This document shows positions 51,456-59,516 of a stretch of 64,000 nucleotides of DNA, one piece after another. Source of the DNA: Sporosarcina highlanderae (GTDB lineage Bacteria; Bacillota; Bacilli; Bacillales_A; Planococcaceae); assembly GCF_030433715.1 (NCBI RefSeq), contig NZ_JAROCC010000005.1, forward strand, positions 205,277 to 269,276, given 5' to 3'. Under the pieces are notes generated by a model, which saw only the letters and a program-made list of their open reading frames with translations, had not been told where the DNA came from and made no database searches. The translations under genes and the position numbers were made by a program. Position 1 is the stretch's first letter. Each line of letters opens with the position of its first letter.

Positions 51456-52346
51456 ATGATCAACCTTATTATCATTTGGGGCTTAATCGTCTTATTCATA
51501 CTTCAGCCAGGCATAGCCCATGACGGGGCAGAGGCAGGTGCTCGTTTATTTGTTAATGCACTGCTTCCATATTTACTACCTTATATTATTCTAACCCAAT
51601 GGCTATTAAAAACGCCTATGAAATCAAATTCGAAAAGAAATTGGAAACGGTATTTAAAAGCATATATATTAGGTTCTTTCGGAGGTTTCCCAGTCGGAGC
51701 TGTAACCGTTACGGAAATGGTGAAAAATGGGGAGTTATCGAGGCGCGAGAGCGGTTATTTGTTAGCCGCTTGTCATGCCCCTGGGCCAATGTTCATTATA
51801 GGATTTGTAGGCACTGAGCTATTTGGCAATTCCACTGCAGGTTGGAAACTTCTTGCTGCTATTCATATAGCCAATATCATCTTTTTCATATTCACTTTAC
51901 TTTTATTAAAACGAACACAGACCAAAATAGAAATCCCTATACAAGAAAACAAGAAAAAAATAAGTAGCTCACCTTTATTGGATGCACTTAAGGATAGTAC
52001 AAATGTTATTATTTTAGTCGCAACAACAGTCATATTTTTCTCTTCACTAGGCAATGTGTTAACATCAACAATTTTATCAGCCTTTACAGTAGACCTTGGG
52101 ATTACAAAAACAATTTTATTAGCCATATTTGAAATGACGTCTGGCGTTCAATCTGCAACTGATCATTTTTACACAAGTCAACTATTCCCTTTTATTATTG
52201 CTGCTATTATATCCATGAACGGCCTAAGTATCCATATGCAAGTATTCGTTATTGCAAAAACAGTCAACACCCCTCTTCTACCCTATTTAGTTAACAGAGT
52301 TTGGAGCATCATTGCTGTACCAGTAATCTTATACTTTCTACTATAA
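51456..52346 (+). CDS. YlbJ-like sporulation integral membrane protein
   Basis: About 296 residues with seven to eight hydrophobic segments and the nucleoside-recognition-type signature GSFGGFPVGAVTVTEMVKNGELS followed by ESGYLLAACHAPGPMFIIGFVG. B. subtilis YlbJ is needed for spore formation and lies at this locus, but is about 100 residues longer. The ATG at 51456 has no good ribosome site. The frame opens back to a TTG at 51324, and a TTG at 51415 with GGAAGAG upstream is out of frame by one base (see findings). Confidence 0.7.
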   Translation: MINLIIIWGLIVLFILQPGIAHDGAEAGARLFVNALLPYLLPYIILTQWLLKTPMKSNSKRNWKRYLKAYILGSFGGFPVGAVTVTEMVKNGELSRRESGYLLAACHAPGPMFIIGFVGTELFGNSTAGWKLLAAIHIANIIFFIFTLLLLKRTQTKIEIPIQENKKKISSSPLLDALKDSTNVIILVATTVIFFSSLGNVLTSTILSAFTVDLGITKTILLAIFEMTSGVQSATDHFYTSQLFPFIIAAIISMNGLSIHMQVFVIAKTVNTPLLPYLVNRVWSIIAVPVILYFLL

Positions 52347-52361
52347 TCGAGGTATTTGCAT

Positions 52362-52398
52362 AAAAAAGTAGAGGGTCGGAAAATCTTCCGCCCTCCAC
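52362..52398. terminator. Terminator between convergent ylbJ and coaD
   Basis: GTAGAGGGtCGGAA pairs with TTCCGcCCTCcAC. AAAAAA on the left gives a good T-tract for coaD on the minus strand; the plus-strand tail is weaker. Confidence 0.88.
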
Positions 52399-52401
52399 TT
52401 A

Positions 52402-52890
<489 letters not shown>

Positions 52891-52894
52891 TCAC

Positions 52895-53446
52895 TCATTT
52901 CATATAAATGGATATCGCACTGTTGCCGTAAATCGGGTTTTTCGTCTTTATGTATTCTCCGTATGATTCCGGTAGCGTCAAATGCTTTTCATGTTCACAA
53001 ACAATTATCGCGTGATTCGATAATAATCCTGCTTTTACAATTTCCAAAGTTAGGTCGTAATACTTTTCCTCAGCATATGGCGGATCAATGAATAACAGGT
53101 CAATATTAATTGTAGGAGAAGATTGCAATGACTTCACGGCATTCCTTGCATCATTACGGATGATATGGACTTCATCGGTGAATCGGCATTTCGCTACATT
53201 CTCACGGATGATTGAGCAGGCTTTCGGGTTTTTTTCGAAAATATACGCTTCATCAGCACCTCTAGACAACGATTCGATGGATAATGAACCGCTGCCTCCA
53301 AACAATTCGACTACAATCCCTCCATCAAAGTAAGGGCCGATCATATTAAAAATAGATTCTTTCACTTTATCAGAAGTTGGTCTCGTCAAGTTTCCCGCTA
53401 AAGATTTCAACGGGATCCCTTTCCTTGATCCGGATATGACTCTCAT
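52895..53446 (-). CDS. rsmD: 16S rRNA (guanine-966-N2)-methyltransferase
   Basis: SAM-dependent methylation of G966 in 16S rRNA. The 183-residue protein begins MRVISGSRKGIPL, contains TRPTSDKVKESIFN, the SAM loop VVELFGGSGSLSIE and the catalytic DPPY (121-124). Its ATG directly abuts the stop of the unknown gene upstream, implying coupling. Confidence 0.95.
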   Translation of the reverse strand: MRVISGSRKGIPLKSLAGNLTRPTSDKVKESIFNMIGPYFDGGIVVELFGGSGSLSIESLSRGADEAYIFEKNPKACSIIRENVAKCRFTDEVHIIRNDARNAVKSLQSSPTINIDLLFIDPPYAEEKYYDLTLEIVKAGLLSNHAIIVCEHEKHLTLPESYGEYIKTKNPIYGNSAISIYMK

Positions 53447-54862
53447 TCAGATTCCACCTTCCGTTAACGTTGTGATGTATATGGCCTCGTGATTTTTTTG
53501 CACAGACAAATGAAATAGACGCCTCAACGCATCTTCTTCGAAATAATATTCATTATCAATCAATTCGAAAAGCGAGTCCCTCAAAGTATATCTTTTTTCA
53601 TTCAATACATAAAAAGGATCTCTTAATGAAAACCTAATCTTCTCTGTACCGTTTTCAATATAGATAGATTTATCATTTGCCGATAGTGTATAACCGCTCT
53701 GTGACAGAACTTCACTTGCCGGATAGAGTGTCCTGTTATTCAAGACGATTACTCGAAGTCCCTCTTGTGCTTTGTCGTTTATATAAATGATTCTTTTCTC
53801 TTCAAAAAGAAGAGGATAACTACTTTCTCTGTTCTTTTGCACAAAAGAGGTCCTTAGTCCACTTACCTCCCCGACTAAGTTATCTAACGCAGCCGCATCC
53901 ATGTTAGACCCCCGAAGATTGATCAAATTGGTCTTCAATGCCTCCAACTGACCCTTTGTCAACGATTTTCTCAACATCCCAAAAGCCTCCATAGACCTTG
54001 AGTTCCCAATAGGTTCATCGATGAGAATTGACACGATTAGATCGGCGGTAATCTGCTCCCCCTCTGGGAAAAAGTATAGTGATCGCACTCCTATATCCAA
54101 GACCGGACTAACAATTCCAGGCAAGTCATGCTGGGTAAGTAATATTCGGTCTAATTGAAACGATTCCCCATTTGGGTCAACAGCAACTACGATATGATCC
54201 GCATTTAGTTCCAATAAAGAATCATTTAATTGAGTTGCGACCTTTTCATTGATAGATTCACCTAAAACTGAAAGGTTGCTCCCTCTGTATGCAAAGGGCA
54301 GTGATTTCTGTTGCCAATAAAGGTTCGTTACTTGTCCATTACCTTTGTACAAGGAGTAGTCGATCGTTTCGGTTTTTTTGTTCCCTACAAAATTTAATCC
54401 ACTAATCCACATGCCATCTATCCCGGTTTCATCAGTGATATGCAAGATTGTTGTTTCAGGTGTTTGATTCTTTAACGTAACGAAAGGTTTCCTCCATATT
54501 CTATTCATAGCCATCGGGTCAGATTTAGGGATTTTGTAGGTAATGGACTGGCGGTCTTGTTCCCCTTCCAAAATTGCCGTCACACTTTCATTAATCCTTG
54601 AACAAGATGAGTCAGCTTCCTTTAAGCAGCCCACGTCTTCGCTTTCATCTGGCCAAACAATTTCATGTCTATTTGTATTCAAATTAAGGAAATGATGTCT
54701 AACAACAAGCTCATCGGTCCTATTGATAACTTCGATTTCCTCCAAGTATGTCATTTCCTCTTCCGTCTTACCGTTCGCATCCGCCATTTGACTGTAATGC
54801 ATATAAATTAGTGAGAAGTTAATGATTAATAACAGAATGACTGTCCTAAGGACGATCTTCAA
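53447..54862 (-). CDS. Secreted or membrane-anchored stalk-domain protein of unknown function
   Basis: I do not recognise this protein. A TTG at 54862 after GAGGTG gives 471 residues with an N-terminal hydrophobic segment (IVLRTVILLLIINFSLIYM) that acts as signal or anchor. Residues up to about 360 have no visible motif. The last 90 or so look like the copper amine oxidase N-terminal-like stalk domain: LNNRTLYPASEVLSQSGYTL, YIENGTEKIRFSL, then RYTLRDSLFEL. Not part of the B. subtilis ylb order; its stop abuts rsmD. Confidence 0.7.
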   Translation of the reverse strand: MKIVLRTVILLLIINFSLIYMHYSQMADANGKTEEEMTYLEEIEVINRTDELVVRHHFLNLNTNRHEIVWPDESEDVGCLKEADSSCSRINESVTAILEGEQDRQSITYKIPKSDPMAMNRIWRKPFVTLKNQTPETTILHITDETGIDGMWISGLNFVGNKKTETIDYSLYKGNGQVTNLYWQQKSLPFAYRGSNLSVLGESINEKVATQLNDSLLELNADHIVVAVDPNGESFQLDRILLTQHDLPGIVSPVLDIGVRSLYFFPEGEQITADLIVSILIDEPIGNSRSMEAFGMLRKSLTKGQLEALKTNLINLRGSNMDAAALDNLVGEVSGLRTSFVQKNRESSYPLLFEEKRIIYINDKAQEGLRVIVLNNRTLYPASEVLSQSGYTLSANDKSIYIENGTEKIRFSLRDPFYVLNEKRYTLRDSLFELIDNEYYFEEDALRRLFHLSVQKNHEAIYITTLTEGGI

Positions 54863-54955
54863 TTGTTGCACCTCATTGCAAAAGGTATGATAAATGCAGA
54901 TTAAAAAATTCAATGCTATGATATGATGTATTCTATTTTAACGAAAGGTGGCACC

Positions 54956-55354
54956 ATGAGTATGTTACAACAGTATTTTATTGAATTAGGTGAAGGTTTT
55001 GGAGACGTTTACGAGTTAGTGGAGCTCATAAAAACAAACCAAAAGCGCTTACATCGGACCTTCATATTTTCTTCCAATACGAAGAGCGGGCAAGCTATCT
55101 CCCTTGCTGCTGTTTTCCACCCTGCACAAGATAGCAATTTTATGCCAATTTACATATGCAGGGAAGGTATTATACAGAAAGACGACAAAAAATCGAAAAG
55201 AAGACTACTTTTTGAAAACGCTTCTGAAGAAGTTGGTCAGGAACCTATCTTCATCGAATTAAAGCATTCTTCCGAATTTGCGGATCATCGTCTCTTTTAT
55301 CAGTATATAACAGGAATCCTTCGTTTGAACCATTTAGTTCCACCATTACAATAA
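54956..55354 (+). CDS. DUF7147-like small conserved protein
   Basis: 132 residues starting MSMLQQYFIELGEGFGDVYEL, after AAAGGTGG. The family (RFIELGEGYxDxYEL ... PIYICREGI ... LNHxxPPL) occurs across Bacillaceae and is sometimes mislabelled as methylthioribose kinase; the protein is far too short for that enzyme. No catalytic motif seen. Function unknown. Confidence 0.75.
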   Translation: MSMLQQYFIELGEGFGDVYELVELIKTNQKRLHRTFIFSSNTKSGQAISLAAVFHPAQDSNFMPIYICREGIIQKDDKKSKRRLLFENASEEVGQEPIFIELKHSSEFADHRLFYQYITGILRLNHLVPPLQ

Positions 55355-55363
55355 AAGAAAGTT

Positions 55364-55636
55364 TTAGAGGCCGATTTTATAGTCGTATTCTTTCGCCTTA
55401 TCGGGTTTGACGTTCTCGTATTCAGTTTTTACAAACGGGCGATACGATGGCAGTACTTTTTTCACTGATGGAAGACGTTCAATTTTACGGATGTTCTCTT
55501 CAACGTCCGCTTGATCACAATAGAGGACAACATATTTCAGTTTTCTAGATATATAGTGGACATGACCATACTTCCTTAAAGACTTCGCTTGTTTCAAATG
55601 ATGCAGATAAACAATTATCCCTTGTCGATCAATCAT
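55364..55636 (-). CDS. ylbG: YlbG family protein (DUF2129)
   Basis: 90-residue cytoplasmic protein of unknown function, with the family core [28 protein letters not shown] and [11 protein letters not shown]. In B. subtilis it lies between ylbF and rsmD, as here apart from inserted genes. Confidence 0.92.
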   Translation of the reverse strand: MIDRQGIIVYLHHLKQAKSLRKYGHVHYISRKLKYVVLYCDQADVEENIRKIERLPSVKKVLPSYRPFVKTEYENVKPDKAKEYDYKIGL

Positions 55637-55772
55637 GATTTCCCCCCTCTTTTCCTACCCCATACAATACCATAGGTGAGAAATGGGCTGCAACTGAACA
55701 TTGCTGACAGCCTTCGTTTTTTCCCTTATAATGAGAGTAGGACATGTTTACGATAATAGAGGAGGATACGAA

Positions 55773-56681
55773 ATGGGAAGAAAAACCAAAGTGGCCATTA
55801 CCGTAGGTGCAGCCGGTTTAACAGCTTGGGCAGCCTCCAAGGTAGTTGCCAAGCCGAAACCCCGCTCTCCCAAGCAATCACTTGAATTCAAAAATCCAGT
55901 CGTCCTATCCAATCGTGGTGGAATGAAAAACGCCCCAGAGCATACGCTAACAGCGTTTTCAAAATCAGCAGAACTTGGGGTTAATGGTTTTGCGATAGAT
56001 ATCCGTTTAACTAAAGACGAAGAAATTATCGTTTTCCACGATGAAACAGCAGATCGGACAACGGACTTTTCGGGGAAAGTTTCCGAATATACATTAGCTG
56101 AATTGAAAAAAGCGGATGCTGGATTTATGTTTGTCGATGAGGATGGTAACTATCCATATCGTGATACAGGTGAAAAAATTATTACCTTGCGGGAATTGTT
56201 AGCTGCTTATCCGCAAATGCTCCTTGCCATTAATCTAAAAGATTCTCCAAACACGTATGAAGGAAGTTTAATGCCTTCAAAGCTTTGGCGTCTACTTGAT
56301 GAGATGGGTGCTGAGGATCGGGTAATCGTTATGAGTTCTTTTGATGAGCAAACTGATCGCTTCAATTTGTATGCACAAAACAAAGTTGCAACCGGGGCTG
56401 GAAATGATGAAGTGAGAAAGGCCTATGCAGCATTTTCAAGCAAATTTGGTCATTTATATAATCCGCGTGCAGATCTTTTTTGCATCCCTGAAAAGATGGG
56501 AGTCTTTCCGATGAATACTGAGAGCTTCATCAACTTCCTTTCAAATCTTAATGTTGCAGTTTACTATAATGATGTTAAAGATAAAGAAACGATTGAGAGA
56601 CTGTTAAGCATTGGCGCAGCAGGTTTTGTAACCGATGACCCGGAAATGGTGACAGAAATCATACAACACCATTCAGACTAA
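55773..56681 (+). CDS. Glycerophosphodiester phosphodiesterase-fold protein, probably inactive
   Basis: 302 residues; the ATG at 55773 follows GAGGAGG. An N-terminal hydrophobic stretch (VAITVGAAGLTAWAASKVV) may anchor it. The GDPD barrel is clear: RGGMKNAPEHTLTAFSKS, IRLTKDEEIIVFHDETADRTTDFSG, and a C-terminal GFVTDDP. However the first catalytic His of HRG is Asn47, the metal-ligand Glu of ExD is Ala74, and the later metal-ligand Glu is Asn154; His89 and Asp76 remain. It should not hydrolyse phosphodiesters in the usual way and may be a pseudoenzyme. Confidence 0.85.
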   Translation: MGRKTKVAITVGAAGLTAWAASKVVAKPKPRSPKQSLEFKNPVVLSNRGGMKNAPEHTLTAFSKSAELGVNGFAIDIRLTKDEEIIVFHDETADRTTDFSGKVSEYTLAELKKADAGFMFVDEDGNYPYRDTGEKIITLRELLAAYPQMLLAINLKDSPNTYEGSLMPSKLWRLLDEMGAEDRVIVMSSFDEQTDRFNLYAQNKVATGAGNDEVRKAYAAFSSKFGHLYNPRADLFCIPEKMGVFPMNTESFINFLSNLNVAVYYNDVKDKETIERLLSIGAAGFVTDDPEMVTEIIQHHSD

Positions 56682-56693
56682 TAGAAACGGTTG

Positions 56694-56720
56694 CCATTAT
56701 AAGAATGGCAACCGTTTCTT
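56694..56720. terminator. Bidirectional terminator between the GDPD gene and ylbF
   Basis: GAAACGGTTGCCATT and AATGGCAACCGTTTC are exact complements, a 15-bp stem with a short loop. The flanking T and A runs are short. Confidence 0.85.
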
Positions 56721-56735
56721 AAATCTATACAAACA

Positions 56736-57179
56736 TTATGCTGAACAGGAGCAACTACCGCCGGATCCGCATCCGCCCCCGCAAGATGAATCCGCAAAGA
56801 ATCCATCACCCGCAGGCGCTTTAACTGAATCGGAAACCGATTTTGCAATGATTGAACTAACCTCATTCAATAGGTTTTGAACATCATTCTCGGCAACCCT
56901 TAGAGCAGCCACCTTCTCGTTCATATCCAGATTCCTCTTTTGAATACGTATATCTTTCATCACTGTCTTATAGTCAGGATGGTATCTTCCAAAACGTTGT
57001 ACTTCCTCATAACGCTCTTTTATGTTGCTAAAATCGTATATCGCTTTCGCCAACGACTCGTCGGAATATACGGCATGATTCGCTCTTCTATACTCATTTA
57101 TAATTTCAGAAGAGAGTAACATGTCGGAGAGCGTCTCTGCTTTCTCAATGATTGACATCCATTCATCCGTCATCATCAT
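56736..57179 (-). CDS. ylbF: YlbF, Y-complex regulator of RNA maturation and development
   Basis: With YmcA and YaaT, YlbF forms a complex that assists RNase Y and affects competence, biofilm and sporulation. The ATG at 57179 follows GGAGGGG and gives 147 residues: a helical domain (ETLSDMLLSSEIINEYRRA onward) and a C-terminal tail of Cys, Gly and Ser (SSCGGGCGSGGSCSC). Cysteines of the B. subtilis complex bind Fe-S clusters, and the tail fits this. Confidence 0.92.
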   Translation of the reverse strand: MMMTDEWMSIIEKAETLSDMLLSSEIINEYRRANHAVYSDESLAKAIYDFSNIKERYEEVQRFGRYHPDYKTVMKDIRIQKRNLDMNEKVAALRVAENDVQNLLNEVSSIIAKSVSDSVKAPAGDGFFADSSCGGGCGSGGSCSCSA

Positions 57180-57243
57180 CGGGCTTTCCCCTCCATTCCA
57201 ACTAATCATAACAAATATGCTACCGGTTTTGCATGTTTTCTGT

Positions 57244-58668
57244 TCAATTAATCTTGGACTTTTTATCCTGCAATGCCTCTTTCGCAATACTATAATCCGA
57301 GAATGGAAAAAACAATTGCCCGACTTGCTGTGTTTTCTCATGACCCTTCCCAGCTATCAAAATAACGTCCCCATCTTTCGCATCAAACACAGCTTTACGA
57401 ATTGCGGCCCTTCGATCGGGCACAACAGTTACGCTTTTAGAATTCTTGCTATCAATTCCTGATAAAACTTCATCAATTATTTGAAGTGGATTTTCATTTC
57501 TTGGATTATCTGAAGTAATGATTACTTGTGACGAGAAGTTTGCTGCCACCTCTCCCATTAACGGACGCTTCCCATGATCTCTATCACCACCGCAACCAAA
57601 GACAGTTATCAGTCCGCCATTGTGTTCCTTTCTTAGGGAAGATAAAACCGTGTGAAGGGCATCGGGTGTATGGGCATAGTCAACAAAGACGGTTAACCCC
57701 GAATCTTCAACCCGTTGTAAACGTCCTTCAGGCAAGTGAAGCTTTTGGCAAAGTGATAATAATTCCGTCCTATCAAAACCGAGTGAATTCAATGTCGTCA
57801 CGGCGGCAAGTGCATTCATCCGATTATGACAACCTGTTAATGCATGAGAGTAGTGGCCATCTGAAACCTTTAAGCCCGACATCATTGTTTCACTGAAATA
57901 GTTGGTTGGTCGATTGGCATTATTGACAAGGGACAAACATTGCTCGTCATCCAAATTCACCACTAATTTATTCGCCATCGCAGCCAACCTCTTCTTTGCA
58001 CTGAGATACGCCTCTTTACTGCCATGTTCCTCATAGTGATCAACACCAATGTTCAAGAATACCCCTACGTCAATTCGACAATGATCGAGTCTATAAGTTG
58101 AAAGTCCCAATGAAGAGGCTTCCATGACAACGTATTCCATTCCCGCTTCAAGACATTCTTTTAATAATGGGTGTAAGAATTCTGCAGGTAAAGTGGTCAT
58201 CTCTGGAACCTCGAGAGTCCTTTTTCTACCATTCAAGAAGATTCCTGTCGTCCCGATAACGGCAGCTTGTTTTCCGGACATTTTTAATAATTGACCGATA
58301 AAATGTGTAACTGTCGTCTTGCCATTTGTTCCTGTTACAGCAATGATTGTCATTGATTCTGCTGGGTCACCGGCAAGTTTCGCACTAACGTATGAAATGA
58401 ACTTTCTTCCATCCGGCACGGTAATAATTGTAATATTGTGAGGTATTGCTATATTTATAGATGTATTGCGATCAATTACAATTGCTACTGCGCCACTTTC
58501 AATAGCTTCCTGAACATGTAATAGCCCATCATGCCGGGCACCTCGTCTTGCAACAAAAATATAACCCTCTCCCACCTTGTTAGAACGCTCGGTTATGCCA
58601 CACACCGACATGCCGATACTTCCAGAAACCGTACAGGGCCAATCTTTCAGGATCTCTGATAGTAACAA
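57244..58668 (-). CDS. murE: MurE-type UDP-MurNAc-tripeptide ligase, meso-diaminopimelate signature
   Basis: Adds the third stem residue to UDP-MurNAc-Ala-Glu. A TTG at 58668 after a GGGGAGAGGG ribosome site gives 474 residues. Present are AVTGTNGKTTV, the EASSLGLSTYRLD segment, VDYAHTPDAL, FGCGGDRDHGKRPLMGEVA and TSDNPRNENP (DNPR at about 387-390), the mark of diaminopimelate-adding enzymes. Oddities: the usual N-terminal DSRxV is ERSNKV, and the stretch between NLDDE and TGCHN is about 30 residues shorter than usual. It lies outside the dcw cluster, divergent from an aspartokinase-like gene. Confidence 0.88.
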   Translation of the reverse strand: MLLSEILKDWPCTVSGSIGMSVCGITERSNKVGEGYIFVARRGARHDGLLHVQEAIESGAVAIVIDRNTSINIAIPHNITIITVPDGRKFISYVSAKLAGDPAESMTIIAVTGTNGKTTVTHFIGQLLKMSGKQAAVIGTTGIFLNGRKRTLEVPEMTTLPAEFLHPLLKECLEAGMEYVVMEASSLGLSTYRLDHCRIDVGVFLNIGVDHYEEHGSKEAYLSAKKRLAAMANKLVVNLDDEQCLSLVNNANRPTNYFSETMMSGLKVSDGHYSHALTGCHNRMNALAAVTTLNSLGFDRTELLSLCQKLHLPEGRLQRVEDSGLTVFVDYAHTPDALHTVLSSLRKEHNGGLITVFGCGGDRDHGKRPLMGEVAANFSSQVIITSDNPRNENPLQIIDEVLSGIDSKNSKSVTVVPDRRAAIRKAVFDAKDGDVILIAGKGHEKTQQVGQLFFPFSDYSIAKEALQDKKSKIN

Positions 58669-58715
58669 AAGCCCTCTCCCCTTCCCGAACAATTTTCATG
58701 ATTACCGAATATATT

Positions 58716-58736
58716 GAGAGCGAACCATACTTTATC
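58716..58736. promoter_or_regulatory. Palindromic CATAC...GTATG in the murE/aspartokinase divergent gap
   Basis: CATACTTTATCGTATG reads CATAnnnTA on both strands, a form shared by -10 elements of mother-cell sigma factors E and K. No -35 at canonical spacing is evident on either strand, and no convincing sigma-A promoter was found in the 115-bp gap. Weak evidence for spore-type control. Confidence 0.35.
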
Positions 58737-58783
58737 GTATGAAGGAATTGAAACGAACGACACGAAGAAAGTTGGGAGCTTGA

Positions 58784-59515
58784 ATGATAGTTCAAAAATT
58801 TGGCGGAGTGGCCATGAAAGACAAACAAACAAGAAAATTATGCATCGGACACATCCAAGCCGCAGTGGAAAGATATCAAAATGTTGTAGTGGTCGTTTCA
58901 GCCATCGGTAGAGGAGATGATCCATACTCCACAGATAGTCTATTGCGTCTAACAGATGCTTTTAGTTCTGCGAAGGCAGCAAGTGATTTAGCTGCTTCAT
59001 GCGGTGAGCTTATTGCATCAGCCATCCTATCTGCGGAACTACAACAAGCAGGTACGCCGAATAGGATTTTACATGGCATACAAGCGGGTATTTGGACATC
59101 TGGAGATTTCGGGGATGGTACAATAAGTGATGTTGATCCGACAATGATAACAGATGCATTAACAGAAACCGGCTGTGTCATTATTCCAGGTTTTCAAGGG
59201 ATAAATGAGTTCGGTCAGGTTATGACGATTGGGAGAGGTGGAAGTGATTTGACAGCCATCGCGGTAGGTGCTGCTCTTCGAGTATCACATGTTGAGTTTT
59301 TTAAAGATGTGCCAGGCATCATGTCAAGCGATCCCCGTGATCATAACGACTCCAAGAAGTTAGATAATATAAACATCCATCAGCTACTCCCTCTCCTTGA
59401 AACAGATCGCCCCGTCATTCAAAAACGAGCTGCACTTTACGCAATGAAAAAAGCGATACCCCTATATGTAAGAGGTATCACTTCCAAAGAAAACGGCACT
59501 TGGGTCAGCCCATAG
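58784..59515 (+). CDS. Aspartokinase-like protein, catalytic domain only (DapG-like, no ACT domains)
   Basis: 243 residues matching the amino acid kinase domain of aspartokinase I: VQKFGG, VVVVSAIGRGDDPYSTDSLL, SCGELIAS, GFQGINEFGQVMTIGRGGSDLTA, FFKDVPGIMSSDPR, then IPLYVRGI. The closest pattern I recall is DapG of the dipicolinate operon, which is about 400 residues. The paired ACT domains are missing, and KFGGTS reads KFGGVA. It may be a feedback-free aspartokinase or a degenerate one. It ends one base before the convergent CAP gene and starts 115 bases from murE. Confidence 0.75.
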   Translation: MIVQKFGGVAMKDKQTRKLCIGHIQAAVERYQNVVVVVSAIGRGDDPYSTDSLLRLTDAFSSAKAASDLAASCGELIASAILSAELQQAGTPNRILHGIQAGIWTSGDFGDGTISDVDPTMITDALTETGCVIIPGFQGINEFGQVMTIGRGGSDLTAIAVGAALRVSHVEFFKDVPGIMSSDPRDHNDSKKLDNINIHQLLPLLETDRPVIQKRAALYAMKKAIPLYVRGITSKENGTWVSP

Positions 59516-59516
59516 T

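Noticed and set aside
54956..55354. Methylthioribose kinase
   Set aside because: This label is sometimes attached to the family, but 132 residues without a kinase motif cannot be that enzyme.
58690..58760. Full sigma-E or sigma-K promoter for the murE/aspartokinase pair
   Set aside because: The -10-like CATAnnnTA is there on both strands, but -35 elements fall at non-canonical distances, so only the -10-like palindrome is reported.
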